From Tyzzerella sp. (GTDB lineage Bacteria > Bacillota > Clostridia > Lachnospirales > Lachnospiraceae), in contig JAFTWA010000018.1 of NCBI GenBank assembly GCA_017465565.1, forward strand, positions 41,662 to 105,661: DNA of 64,000 bases. Reading direction: 5' to 3'. Shown here piece by piece: positions 36,275-46,237 of the stretch. A program made the position numbers and the translations under genes. The number at the start of each line of letters is the position of its first letter. Position 1 is the first letter of the stretch. Below the pieces are notes generated by a model. That model ran no database searches, was not told the origin of the DNA, and saw only the letters and a list, made by a program, of their open reading frames with translations.

Positions 36275-37168
36275 ATGAAGATAGCTAGTATGACAAGTTC
36301 TTTCTATTCCTGCCGAGACAGAGAAGGAAAGATTACGCAGAATGAGTCTATCAGACGTCTAAAGGACGCGGGATTTGAGCATGTAGATTTACATCTCTGT
36401 GGTTTGAATAATGGCATCGATATGTTTTGCGCAGATGATTGGGAGCGCAAAGCACATGCCCTCCGTGAGGATGCTGAGAAATTGGGAGTGACATTTGTTC
36501 AGTCTCATGCTCCATACAATCCAAAGAGGGCGTTTGCCCCAAATGATCCAGATTTCAAGGAACATATTTGGAATATGCAGCTTCGTGCTTTGGAGATATC
36601 TAAAATTTGTGGCGTGCCAAATACGGTAATACATCCATTAGCAGCATTTGATGCACCTTTGGAGAATACAAACGCCCATGTGCGTTACAATTATGAATTC
36701 TATGAAGAATTTTTAAACAGGTGTGACAAGGCAGGCATCTGTGCCTGCTTTGAAAACCTGCCGCTTGGATTTGGAACCTTTGCATCCCAGCTTGTGGAAC
36801 TTCTTGATGCAGGCAAAGATCATAACGTGGCAGCATGTTGGGATTTTGGCCATGGGGCATTGATTTATCCAAAGCGTACTTGGTCGGATGTGGACCAGAC
36901 AGCAGGTATAAGATTACTTGATGGTCGCATTCGTGCTGTGCATGTGCACGATAACTTTGGGAAAGATGACAATCATCTGCTTCCTTTTCTTGGTAATATT
37001 CAGTGGGAAAAGGTACTACCTGCACTTCGTGAAACGGGATTTGAAGGAGACTTGGTTCTGGAAATTAAACAAAATGCGAATATGCCATATGAATTGATGG
37101 ATGATTCCATAAAATTGTGTGCATCGGTTTCAAAGAAATTGATTGAAATGTTTGAAGGTGAAAGATAG
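36275..37168 (+). CDS. Sugar-phosphate isomerase/epimerase-like TIM barrel
   Basis: A 297-residue protein of the xylose-isomerase-like (AP_endonuc_2) superfamily. Metal-site motifs are visible: VQSHAPYNP, TVIHPLAAF, CACFENLP (Glu), WDFGHG (Asp, His), VHVHDNFGKDDNHLLPFLG, with DLVLEIK near the end. These proteins isomerise, epimerise or dehydrate sugars and inositol derivatives. It starts 9 bp after the binding-protein gene with TAGGAGG overlapping the stop, so it is cotranscribed with the importer. Confidence 0.85.
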   Translation: MKIASMTSSFYSCRDREGKITQNESIRRLKDAGFEHVDLHLCGLNNGIDMFCADDWERKAHALREDAEKLGVTFVQSHAPYNPKRAFAPNDPDFKEHIWNMQLRALEISKICGVPNTVIHPLAAFDAPLENTNAHVRYNYEFYEEFLNRCDKAGICACFENLPLGFGTFASQLVELLDAGKDHNVAACWDFGHGALIYPKRTWSDVDQTAGIRLLDGRIRAVHVHDNFGKDDNHLLPFLGNIQWEKVLPALRETGFEGDLVLEIKQNANMPYELMDDSIKLCASVSKKLIEMFEGER

Positions 37169-37170
37169 AT

Positions 37171-37752
37171 ATGAAGTTATACTTTGTACGTCATGGTCAG
37201 AGTGAAGCAAATTATAAAAAGATTCATGCAGGGTGTATGGATGTTCCATTAACAGGGCAGGGAAAGGCAGATGCGGAGTCTGCCGGCAACCTGCTTTGCG
37301 GTGTGAAGTTTGAGAAAGTATATACAAGTGACCTTATAAGGGCAATTCAGACCGCAGACATCGCATTGCCGAATTATGAAAAGCAGCGGGTGCCGTTGCT
37401 TCGGGAAATCAGCTTAGGAGAGTTGGAGGGAAGAACTCCAGCAGATTGTCTGGAACAATATGGCGAAAACTATCTGCTTCAGAAGAGTAGACGAAATTTT
37501 GGTGATTTTGGTGGCGAAGATTATGATATGCATGTAAAAAGAGTCAGAGAATTTTTGGAAATGGTTGCGGGTGAAGAAGATACAAACGTTGCCGTGTTTT
37601 GCCATGAGGGTACAATAAAGTGTGTTTTGGATATTGTGCTTCAGGTAGGACACTGGATAAGTATAAAAAACATAGCATGCAACAATGGCTCTATCTCTAT
37701 TTTTGAATATAAGGATAAGCATTGGCGATTATGCCAGTGGAATTTGACATAA
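37171..37752 (+). CDS. Histidine-phosphatase family protein
   Basis: A 193-residue phosphoglycerate-mutase-like phosphatase. VRHGQSEAN with catalytic His8, Arg7, and the second histidine in FCHEGT at His145. The family removes phosphate from sugars, nucleotides or cofactors. It starts 2 bp after the isomerase stop. In this operon it may dephosphorylate a sugar phosphate to balance the P-loop kinase, or do housekeeping; the sequence does not decide. Confidence 0.88.
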   Translation: MKLYFVRHGQSEANYKKIHAGCMDVPLTGQGKADAESAGNLLCGVKFEKVYTSDLIRAIQTADIALPNYEKQRVPLLREISLGELEGRTPADCLEQYGENYLLQKSRRNFGDFGGEDYDMHVKRVREFLEMVAGEEDTNVAVFCHEGTIKCVLDIVLQVGHWISIKNIACNNGSISIFEYKDKHWRLCQWNLT

Positions 37753-37777
37753 GTAACATCACTTTGAGGTGAATGAC

Positions 37778-39865
37778 ATGATGAAACGTTATATATTTGG
37801 CACTCCAATTCTTGATACAGAGAGTGTCATACACAAACCAGAGCCTCAACAGGGAGATATCCCATATTTTGGCTGTGAGAAAGGGGAAACGGGCGTTAAA
37901 TTCCAATATACAATGGAAAAAGACAAACCAGTGTATGGTCTTGGAGAGAATGTCCGTGGAATTAATAAGAGAGGTTTCCGCTATGTGTCATTTTGTGGAA
38001 ACAGCTCGATGCACACAGAATCTCTGGAGAGAATGTACTGTGCACACAATTTCTTAATTGTAGATGGAGAAACAAGATTTGGTGTGTTCGTAGATTCGCC
38101 AGGGCGTGTTGTGTTTGATATTGGATTTGTAAATCCAGATGAATTTATCATCACTTCAGAATTAACAGATTTTGAATTTTATATCATTGAAGGCAATTCT
38201 CTGAGAGAGATTGTCCGTTCTTTCCGTGAAATTATCGGACAGAGTTACATTCCTCCTCGTTGGGCATTTGGTTATCAGCAATGCCGTTGGGGATATGAGA
38301 GTTCAAATGAAATCAGGGAAGTAGTTGCTAAGATGAAGGAGTCAGGTATTCCGCTGGATTCAGTGGGACTTGACCTTGAATATTTGGATAATTATAAGGA
38401 TTTTACCATTAATCCAAAAGACTATGCAGATTTTGCAGATTTAAGTAAAGAATTAAAGGAACAGGGTGTTCGCCTTGTGCCAATTATTGATGCGGGTGTC
38501 AAAATTGAAGAAGGCTACAACGTTTACGAAGAGGGCGTTGAAAAAGGATATTTCTTCAAGGATAAAGATGGAAACGATTTTGTGGGTGCAGTGTGGCCTG
38601 GCCGCTGTCATTTTCCAGATTTTCTTCGTCCAGAGGTACGTGAGTGGTTTGGAAATCACTACAAATACTTGACAGATATGGGGATTGAAGGTTTCTGGAA
38701 CGATATGAATGAACCGACTCTTTTCTTTACAGAAAGAGGGTTAAAGGAAGCGATGAGTGTAGTTGATGAGCTTCGTGATTCACAGCTAGACATTCCAAGA
38801 CGCCGAAGACTTCTTCAGGCGGTAAATGGAATGGCAAATAATCTGAAGGATTATCAATCAATTTATCATCAGATAGATGGAAAGATGGTAAGCCACGACA
38901 AGGTACATAACCTCTACGGTTATAATATGACACGTTCTGCAGTAGAAGCTGTGGATAAAATACTTCCAAACCATAGAATTCTTATGACATCCCGTTCGTC
39001 TTGCGTGGGTATGCATCGTTATGCGGGAACATGGCAAGGTGACAATTATGCTTGGTGGTCACACATTTTATTCAACCTGAAACTGATGCCTTCTTTAAAT
39101 ATGTGTGGTTTTTTGTATACAGGAGCAGACCTTGGTGGTTTCCATACAGATACAAGCGAGGATTTGTTAATTCGTTGGTTACAATTGGCAGTATTTACGC
39201 CGCTTATGCGTAACCATTCTGCATTTAATACACGCAGACAGGAACCTTATTTGTTCCAAAAGAAAGACATTATGAGGGATGTAATTCGCATCCGTTATAT
39301 GATGATTCCATATTTATATGGAGAATTTGTAAGGTGTGCATTGGAAAGCGATATGCTCTTCAGACCACTTGCATTTGACTATGAAGGAGACGAAGTGGCA
39401 GCGCAGATAGAAGACCAAATGATGGTAGGAGATGCACTGATGATTGCACCAGTATACACACAAAATGCTCGTGGCAGATATGTGTATTTGCCAGAGGATA
39501 TGATGATGGTGAGACTTTCTTCACCAGAGCACAGAGAATATGTGCAGATGGAAAAGGGACATCATTATATTTCCGCAGAGCTTCATGAGATGATATTTTT
39601 CCTGCGTACGGAGAAGATGATTCCATTAGCCGAACCAGGACTTAATACAGACAGCATGGATTTTGACAGAATAGAGCTTTTATGTAATGTAAAGGAACAA
39701 GGCAGTTGTACTGTTTATGTTGATGATGGTTTTGCAAGGGATTATGAGAATCCTGCATATTACACGACCATTCAGACAGTGCGTAAAGATGGCAGATTAT
39801 CTGTAGAACAAAATGGCAAAAAGCTTAGTCTTGTGATTACAGATTGCCAAAACCAGAAACTGTAA
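37778..39865 (+). CDS. Glycoside hydrolase family 31 alpha-glycosidase
   Basis: A 695-residue cytoplasmic GH31 enzyme. Nucleophile Asp309 in FWNDMNEP, acid/base Asp422 in TWQGDNYAWW and the GADLGGF and PLMRNHS motifs. The family includes alpha-glucosidases and alpha-xylosidases. ATG 37778 or 37781 follow TGAGGTG (37765-37771); an in-frame GTG at 37769 lies within that site. No signal peptide, so it acts on imported oligosaccharides. It sits 25 bp after the phosphatase gene. Slightly shorter than many bacterial GH31 proteins (about 750-800). Confidence 0.92.
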   Translation: MMKRYIFGTPILDTESVIHKPEPQQGDIPYFGCEKGETGVKFQYTMEKDKPVYGLGENVRGINKRGFRYVSFCGNSSMHTESLERMYCAHNFLIVDGETRFGVFVDSPGRVVFDIGFVNPDEFIITSELTDFEFYIIEGNSLREIVRSFREIIGQSYIPPRWAFGYQQCRWGYESSNEIREVVAKMKESGIPLDSVGLDLEYLDNYKDFTINPKDYADFADLSKELKEQGVRLVPIIDAGVKIEEGYNVYEEGVEKGYFFKDKDGNDFVGAVWPGRCHFPDFLRPEVREWFGNHYKYLTDMGIEGFWNDMNEPTLFFTERGLKEAMSVVDELRDSQLDIPRRRRLLQAVNGMANNLKDYQSIYHQIDGKMVSHDKVHNLYGYNMTRSAVEAVDKILPNHRILMTSRSSCVGMHRYAGTWQGDNYAWWSHILFNLKLMPSLNMCGFLYTGADLGGFHTDTSEDLLIRWLQLAVFTPLMRNHSAFNTRRQEPYLFQKKDIMRDVIRIRYMMIPYLYGEFVRCALESDMLFRPLAFDYEGDEVAAQIEDQMMVGDALMIAPVYTQNARGRYVYLPEDMMMVRLSSPEHREYVQMEKGHHYISAELHEMIFFLRTEKMIPLAEPGLNTDSMDFDRIELLCNVKEQGSCTVYVDDGFARDYENPAYYTTIQTVRKDGRLSVEQNGKKLSLVITDCQNQKL

Positions 39866-39881
39866 AAGGAGGAAGAAGGCA

Positions 39882-42800
39882 GTGGATGAGAAAGTAAAGA
39901 AAATAGAGAAAAAACCTCTATATATCATACTTGCAATTCTAGCAGTGATGGTCGTAAGTATTGTTGCCGCTGTCATTGTGAAAATGAACAAGCCAGAGCC
40001 GGTGATGGCAGAGACCGGTGTGGAGCTTTACTGGAATATTGACCGAGATGAATTTGTTGGTGATTCTTCAGCGGGTGTAAGCAGCCGTGAGAGAGCAGAA
40101 GATGGATTTTACAAGGTACGTTTTGCAGTAGGCGGAGAGCAGGTTGAGTATAATGTAGAGAAAGCAAGACTAATGCATGAAATCGATAAAATGGATATCA
40201 TGGGTCTTGCAATTGATGAGGAGGGTACTATTACTGATGTGTTTGACCCAGAGGAAATCACAGGCGGCGAAGTAGCTTCTATGTATTATGTTGTGATTGG
40301 AAATGAGAATAATATTACCTTGTGTCCAGAAGAAACGCTGGAAGAGGATTATATAAATCTTCCAATAACAGAAGATACAGGTATCTACAATGTGACAGGA
40401 ATGGATCCAGTAGGATTTAAGGACACTCCAATCACGAGTGACTGCATCCGTGCATTCAAAAATGAAGAAGGTGAGACCACACACATATTCATAGTATCAC
40501 GCCATGGTTATTGGCCTGGTGAAGTGCAGCAAGGACATTGTGAACACTGCGACCAGGTAGTGGACTGGTATGTATGGGAAGAAAAGTATGCACTTCCTAC
40601 AGAGTCAGGACACTGGTTATTATCTAACGATGTAAAAGCGAGTGCGCAATATAAGATTTTAGATAATCAAAAAGTAATCGTTGACTTAAACGGAAAGACG
40701 GTAACAGGAGCAACGGATAAGAGAGTCTATGCAATGACAGGAAAAGATGCCTTTCTTGCAATTTTAGATTCTAGTGCTGAAGGAACAGGAACTGTTATCG
40801 GACGCGGGGCACCTGACAATGGTGGTATTGTATTAGTTCGTTATGGAACGCTGGAATTATATAGTGGAACATTAGATGCATCTAATATTGCAACTCCACA
40901 ATATGCTTCAGCTGTTCGTGTAAATACAGATGCAGTCTTTAATATGTATAACGGAACAGTTATTGGTGGTACAGCAGTTGGAACCATGGATGAAGCAGAA
41001 AAGAGTACAAAAGGTGGATACGGTGGAACCATTCAAGTAGGCGGTACATTTAATTTGTATGATGGTGTGATTCGAGATGGAAAAGCACTTCGCTATGAAA
41101 AGAAGAATGGTGATTTTACCTGTGGTAACGGTGGAAATATTCACATTGGTACGGATGGCGTATTCAATATGTATGGTGGTTCAATCCTGAACGGAACAGC
41201 TGACCGTGCAGGTGGAAATATTTACATGAGTAAGAATGCTGTTGTAAATATGAGTGGCGGTGTCATTTCGGGTGGTGCTGTTGCAGATGATGACAGATAC
41301 GGTGGAAATATTTACGTTCATGAGAACTCACAGGCTTTAAATCTGACTGGAGGAACCATTGAAAAAGGAAAAGCACTCGGTGCAGGCGGTAACATTGCGC
41401 TTTACGGAACACTTAATATGAGTGGTGGTACCGTGAAAGACGGAAGCTGTATGACAGGAAAGACTTTGGCAGAGGGTGTACACAATGAAGAATACCCTCA
41501 CCATAATATCTACTGTGCAGGTGGTACACTGAATATGTCAGGCGGTCTGGTAGAAGGATATCTTCGAATTCGTGATACTTCTAAAAAAGAATGTACCGTA
41601 AATATTTCAGGAACAGCTCAGATTAAGGGTGGTTCTATCAACCTTTCACTGGACCCAGGAGATGAGGTAAATATAAGCGACCTGTCAAAGGGTGCAGACA
41701 TTCGTGTAAATGGTGGCGGTTTTGTTTCTACAGTAACGGCAAAAGCAAATGCAGCTTATGTGCACTCAAGCTACGCTGGAGTGGAAACACAATATATTGA
41801 CAACAAGATTTTTATCGGAAAACAGGCATGTATTTGTGGAGAAACAGAGAAACACATTGGTGACTGTAATGGAACTCTTTTAGACTGGATTCCATGGGGA
41901 ACACCAACAACTATGCCAAATGTAGCAGCAAACTGGTATCTGGTTTGCGATGTTACAATGGACGACCAAGTGAAGATTGAAGAAAAAGCAAACTTTAATT
42001 TAGATTTAAATGGACATAAGGTAACCGGAGCAGAAAATACAAGAGTATACGCGCTCAGAAACGGCGAAATCAATTTAGCAATCACAGACCATAGTGCAGA
42101 TAACCGAGGCATTATTGTTGCTAAAGGTAAAGACATGGGACGTGGTGCAGTCATCTGGGTATCTGATAACGGTAATATGAAGATGTATGGTGGTACATTG
42201 GATGGTTCGGCTGCAACAGGTATCTACAGTGGGACAACCGTGACGGTAGACAAGGATTGTAGTTTTACATTGTATGATGGAACTGTAAAAGGTGGAACTT
42301 CAGCATACAATGTAACAGAAAAAGATGGCAAAGTGAAAAAAGAAAATGGATATGGTGGAGCAATCTATGTATCCGGAACATTTGATATGTATGATGGTGC
42401 GGTGACAGGCGGTGTTGCTGCAAACAGTGGCGGTAACTTATTTGTAGGAAAAACGGGAACATTTAACCTGTATGGCGGTGAAGTTCTTGGAGGAAACGCT
42501 GATATCAAAGGTGGAAATATTGCAGGGACAGGTAAGGTCAACATCTACGATGGTATTGTAAGTGATGGAAAGGCCGGTACATACGGCGGTAATATTTTCT
42601 CCGGCAATGGTGGAAATGTTACATTACATAAAGAAACTGCAAAGGTAACAGGCGGTAGTGCAAAGCAAGGCGGAAACATCTATATTGAGCCAGAAGCAGT
42701 GGTTACGATGAATGCTGGAACCTTTGGAGCTGGAGAAAGCAGTGCACACGGCGGTTCGGTTGCTGTATATGGAAAATTCTATATGAACGGCGGTCAGATT

Positions 42801-45503
42801 GCAAACAGCGAAGCAAAAGAACAGGGTGGTAACATCTTTGTTGGTAAAGCAGGAACTTTGAACTTTAACGGGGGAAAAGTAGTTGACGGTGTTGCAGGAA
42901 CCAAAGGTGGAAATATTGCAGGAACAGGTACAATCAATATTGCCAAGGGTGCTGTGGTTGAAAACGGTACTGCAGGAAGTGAATCAGGTCAAGGTGGAAA
43001 CCTTTTCGTAAGTGGTATAGTAACTACAGCGGGTGAATTTGTAGGTGGTACTGCGAAGAACGGTGGAAACGTTTATGTAAATGGTGCAACCTTTAAGATG
43101 ACAGACGGAAGTATTACAGGAGGAACTGCTGGTGAAAACGGTGGCGCTGTAAATATTGCCCGTAACGTTGTTAAGAATGACAAAGGTGATATTACGGAAG
43201 AAACAATTGCAACTTTTGAAATGACAGGTGGAACGATTTCTGGCGGTATAAGTGAAAAACAAGGTGGTAATGTATTTGTAGGCAAAAAATGTACTTTTGA
43301 TTTAAATGGCGGAAATGTACTTGCAGGAACTGCTGGAGAGAAAGGTGGAAACTTTGCAGGAACAGGTATCGTAAATATTAAATTAGGACTTGTTAGCAAA
43401 GGTACTGCAGGAATTTATGGTGGAAATATCTTTACAAGCACAGAGATAACCATGGATGGAGGAGTAATCTCTGATGGTACAGTGAAGGATGATTCTACAA
43501 CAAAAGGAAAAGGTGGAAATGTCTACTTAGAAGCTGGTCAGTTTACTATGAACAATGGTGAAATTACTGGTGGTAAAGCTTATCAGGGTGGAAGCGTGTT
43601 TATTGATATAAGTGCAGCAGTTACCGTGAATAATGGTCAGATTACAGGTGGTGTATCTAAGAATACAGGTGGAAACGTCTATGTAGCAGCCGACACAACA
43701 GATGGTAAAAATGCTGGCGTTCTTACACTCGTAAACGGAACTATTAGTAATGGGGATGCTACACAAGGTGGAAATGTGTATTTGCAGGCAGATTCAAAAT
43801 TTAATAAAGCTGCGGCCGAATTGCAGATGACAGGCGGAACCATTAGTGGTGGAACTGTTGATAGTGCTGGTGGTAATGTTGCCGCATTAGGTGTGTTTAA
43901 TATGTCAGGTGGTACAATCACAGGCGGAAAAACAGATGCAACATCCGACCATAAGTATGGTGCAAATATCTATACTGTACCAGAAAAACAAGGCTGTTCA
44001 TTCACAATGACAGGTGGAACTATTGAAGGTTTAGTTCGAGCAAATAATGAAGGTCAGTTAATCATTGGAGGAATTGCTCGTATTACAAATGAAAGTGGTA
44101 ATATGAACTTAACTCTACATAATAATGCTACCATCTCTATTGGTGATTTGAGGGAAGGTGCTTTAATTGGAATTAATGCAGATTCTTCAAAATATTTTGC
44201 CACAGGTGCAGTAGCAGAAGATGTAAACTGTTTTACAGTTGATGATGGAATAAGTATTGTAGAACTGACAGAGGGAGATAAGCTTATCATTGCAGAGCCA
44301 TGGATTGAATGGACGACAGACAATGCACTTCCAACCAGCGGAAAATATAGATTAAAAACAAATGTAGATTTGAGTGGTGCACTAAAGGTTGAAGGAAATA
44401 AAACACTTACACTTGATTTGAATGGTTTTGATGTCAAGGCGACAACATCAAGAGTATTCCAATTAACGAATGAAGGAAGTACTTTAAACATTATGGATAT
44501 GAGTGCTGATGCTGATGGAGCAATCTCTGTTGCCAGAACATCAGATACAACTGGAGCCGTATTACTTCTTAGAAATTCTACAGTAAATTTCTACTCTGGG
44601 ATTATAGATGCTAGTGGAATGATACTACAAGACAAGGATGGAAAGTATGTAGAAGGAAAGAATGGTGCAGCAGTTAGTATTGAACAGAGTTCTGTATTTA
44701 ATATGTATGGCGGAACTATAAAGGGTGGAAAAGCCTATAACGGTGGAAGTATTAATGTTGCAAACACTGGTACACTTAATATGGAAGGTGGAACAATCAC
44801 AGGAGGCTATGCTAGCAGCACAGGTGGAAACGTATATGTAGAGGCTGGAACTACGCCAGGTACATTTAATATGATAGGAGGTACGGTTACTCTAGGAACA
44901 GCTGTACAAGGTGGTAATATATATGCGTCAGCGGGAAGCACTACAAAAGAGGCGGCTATTTTCACGATTTCAGGTGGAGCAATTACCAAGGGAAAAGCAA
45001 CAACAACAGCAGGAAATATCGCATCGCTTGGTGCATTTACAATGACAGGTGGCGAAATTAAAGGTGGAATATGTACAAATACATCTGACCATAAATATGC
45101 AGCCAATGTATACACATTACCGGGGAAAAATAAATGTACATTCACAATGACAGGTGGAATCATTTCTGGCTGGATTCGTGTAAATAATGCAGGTTCACTT
45201 GTTCTTGGAGGAGTAGCTAAGATTACGAATGGTTCTGATAATGTAATTGTGGATGCAGCAACAAATACTTTCTATGGCAATAGTGGGACATGTGGATTAC
45301 ACATCTCTAAACAAGAGGCAGAAATTGTTATGGATTCAGAAAATGCGTTGGCAGAGGGGGCAGAAATCTATCTATCAGCAAACACGATGACGAGTGGAAC
45401 ATCACTAATAACGGGAACGATTGCAGAGACATATCAAAAGTATTTCAAATTATGTGGAAGCGGTGAATTGAGTTTTGCGGATGGAGAAATCACTGTAAAA
45501 TAG
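39882..45503 (+). CDS. Giant N-terminally anchored beta-helix protein, GTG start
   Basis: 1873 residues. A Lys-rich cytosolic tail is followed by a membrane helix at about 12-33 without a convincing signal-peptidase site, so it is probably anchored by its N-terminus with the rest outside. Three modules each begin with a similar header: about residue 227 (WYVWEEKYALP, VIVDLNGKTVTG), 667 (DWIPWGTPTTMP, NLDLNGHKVTG) and 1471 (WIEWTTDNALP, TLDLNGFDVKA). Each runs into coils such as FNMYGGTIKGG, GGNIYV and MTGGTISGG, a right-handed beta-helix pattern. The GTG start at 39882 is fixed by AAAGGAGG (39865-39872); the nearby ATG 39886 is out of frame. No catalytic motif is seen. Inferred role: holding or sensing the glycan at the surface. 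Confidence 0.88.
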   Translation: MDEKVKKIEKKPLYIILAILAVMVVSIVAAVIVKMNKPEPVMAETGVELYWNIDRDEFVGDSSAGVSSRERAEDGFYKVRFAVGGEQVEYNVEKARLMHEIDKMDIMGLAIDEEGTITDVFDPEEITGGEVASMYYVVIGNENNITLCPEETLEEDYINLPITEDTGIYNVTGMDPVGFKDTPITSDCIRAFKNEEGETTHIFIVSRHGYWPGEVQQGHCEHCDQVVDWYVWEEKYALPTESGHWLLSNDVKASAQYKILDNQKVIVDLNGKTVTGATDKRVYAMTGKDAFLAILDSSAEGTGTVIGRGAPDNGGIVLVRYGTLELYSGTLDASNIATPQYASAVRVNTDAVFNMYNGTVIGGTAVGTMDEAEKSTKGGYGGTIQVGGTFNLYDGVIRDGKALRYEKKNGDFTCGNGGNIHIGTDGVFNMYGGSILNGTADRAGGNIYMSKNAVVNMSGGVISGGAVADDDRYGGNIYVHENSQALNLTGGTIEKGKALGAGGNIALYGTLNMSGGTVKDGSCMTGKTLAEGVHNEEYPHHNIYCAGGTLNMSGGLVEGYLRIRDTSKKECTVNISGTAQIKGGSINLSLDPGDEVNISDLSKGADIRVNGGGFVSTVTAKANAAYVHSSYAGVETQYIDNKIFIGKQACICGETEKHIGDCNGTLLDWIPWGTPTTMPNVAANWYLVCDVTMDDQVKIEEKANFNLDLNGHKVTGAENTRVYALRNGEINLAITDHSADNRGIIVAKGKDMGRGAVIWVSDNGNMKMYGGTLDGSAATGIYSGTTVTVDKDCSFTLYDGTVKGGTSAYNVTEKDGKVKKENGYGGAIYVSGTFDMYDGAVTGGVAANSGGNLFVGKTGTFNLYGGEVLGGNADIKGGNIAGTGKVNIYDGIVSDGKAGTYGGNIFSGNGGNVTLHKETAKVTGGSAKQGGNIYIEPEAVVTMNAGTFGAGESSAHGGSVAVYGKFYMNGGQIANSEAKEQGGNIFVGKAGTLNFNGGKVVDGVAGTKGGNIAGTGTINIAKGAVVENGTAGSESGQGGNLFVSGIVTTAGEFVGGTAKNGGNVYVNGATFKMTDGSITGGTAGENGGAVNIARNVVKNDKGDITEETIATFEMTGGTISGGISEKQGGNVFVGKKCTFDLNGGNVLAGTAGEKGGNFAGTGIVNIKLGLVSKGTAGIYGGNIFTSTEITMDGGVISDGTVKDDSTTKGKGGNVYLEAGQFTMNNGEITGGKAYQGGSVFIDISAAVTVNNGQITGGVSKNTGGNVYVAADTTDGKNAGVLTLVNGTISNGDATQGGNVYLQADSKFNKAAAELQMTGGTISGGTVDSAGGNVAALGVFNMSGGTITGGKTDATSDHKYGANIYTVPEKQGCSFTMTGGTIEGLVRANNEGQLIIGGIARITNESGNMNLTLHNNATISIGDLREGALIGINADSSKYFATGAVAEDVNCFTVDDGISIVELTEGDKLIIAEPWIEWTTDNALPTSGKYRLKTNVDLSGALKVEGNKTLTLDLNGFDVKATTSRVFQLTNEGSTLNIMDMSADADGAISVARTSDTTGAVLLLRNSTVNFYSGIIDASGMILQDKDGKYVEGKNGAAVSIEQSSVFNMYGGTIKGGKAYNGGSINVANTGTLNMEGGTITGGYASSTGGNVYVEAGTTPGTFNMIGGTVTLGTAVQGGNIYASAGSTTKEAAIFTISGGAITKGKATTTAGNIASLGAFTMTGGEIKGGICTNTSDHKYAANVYTLPGKNKCTFTMTGGIISGWIRVNNAGSLVLGGVAKITNGSDNVIVDAATNTFYGNSGTCGLHISKQEAEIVMDSENALAEGAEIYLSANTMTSGTSLITGTIAETYQKYFKLCGSGELSFADGEITVK

Positions 45504-45511
45504 AATTCTTA

Positions 45512-45532
45512 TGGCTCCCCTTGTGGGAGCCA
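45512..45532. other. Intergenic hairpin between giant gene and YesL gene
   Basis: TGGCTCCC (45512-45519) pairs perfectly with GGGAGCCA (45525-45532), 5-base loop, and no T-run. More likely an mRNA-stability or processing hairpin than a terminator, because transcription is expected to continue into the YesL-type gene. Confidence 0.5.
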
Positions 45533-45568
45533 GATTGCTTAAACACACAGTATATAGGAGAGATTGGT

Positions 45569-46237
45569 ATGGGAATTTTTAGTTTAGACAACGCCTTTGG
45601 GCGATTTATGGATAAAGTCTGGAAATGGACTGTTTTAAACTTTCTATGTTTAATCTGCAGTATCCCGATTGTAACAATCGGTCCAGCTGCCACTGCATTG
45701 TATTATGTGACACTCAAGATGGTGCGTGGAGAAGACACGGGAATTATTAAAAGGTATTTTCATGCGTTTAAACAGAATTTCAAGAAGGCCTTCGTGATTC
45801 ATCTCATGATGCTTCTTGCAGCAACTATCATTCTCTTGAACCTATATTATTGTAACCAACTCCAGAGCGAGTATGAACTTTATAAATATTGGAGATATGT
45901 GCTGTATGTTGCAGGTGCAATTTATATCATGGTAATCACTTATGTGTATCCATTGCTATCAGCATATGAGAATACAGTATGGGGAACATTGAAAAATGCA
46001 TTGTTACTGCCAATTGCACATATAGGATGGACTGTTTTGATGATGGTGATTAGTATACTTCCACTCTATTTATGCTATATCAACATAACTATCATGAAAT
46101 GGGGGATTTTCTTCTATTTTTTATGTGGTTTTGCAGTAGTAGCATTTATCCATTCGAAAATATTTGTAAGAATATTTGTTCAATATTCGAAAATAGAGCA
46201 GGAGAGTTCAAATATGGAGGTGCAAAATGAAGATTAG
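45569..46237 (+). CDS. YesL-like membrane protein (DUF624)
   Basis: A 222-residue membrane protein with about five hydrophobic segments. The start MGIFSLDNAFGRFMDKVWKW, then the conserved LICSIPIVTIGPAATALYYV, is characteristic of DUF624/YesL. These proteins regularly accompany Lpl-type oligosaccharide importers, as here. The start at ATG 45569 has AGGAGA ahead; a longer frame to 45521 would run through the hairpin. Exact function is not established in the family. Overlaps the next gene by 11 bp. Confidence 0.88.
   Translation: MGIFSLDNAFGRFMDKVWKWTVLNFLCLICSIPIVTIGPAATALYYVTLKMVRGEDTGIIKRYFHAFKQNFKKAFVIHLMMLLAATIILLNLYYCNQLQSEYELYKYWRYVLYVAGAIYIMVITYVYPLLSAYENTVWGTLKNALLLPIAHIGWTVLMMVISILPLYLCYINITIMKWGIFFYFLCGFAVVAFIHSKIFVRIFVQYSKIEQESSNMEVQNED

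Noticed and set aside
40841-45163. Several minus-strand frames of 60-145 residues opposite the 1873-residue gene
   Set aside because: They are complements of GGT/GGA-rich repeat codons, Pro/Thr-rich by composition and without ribosome sites.
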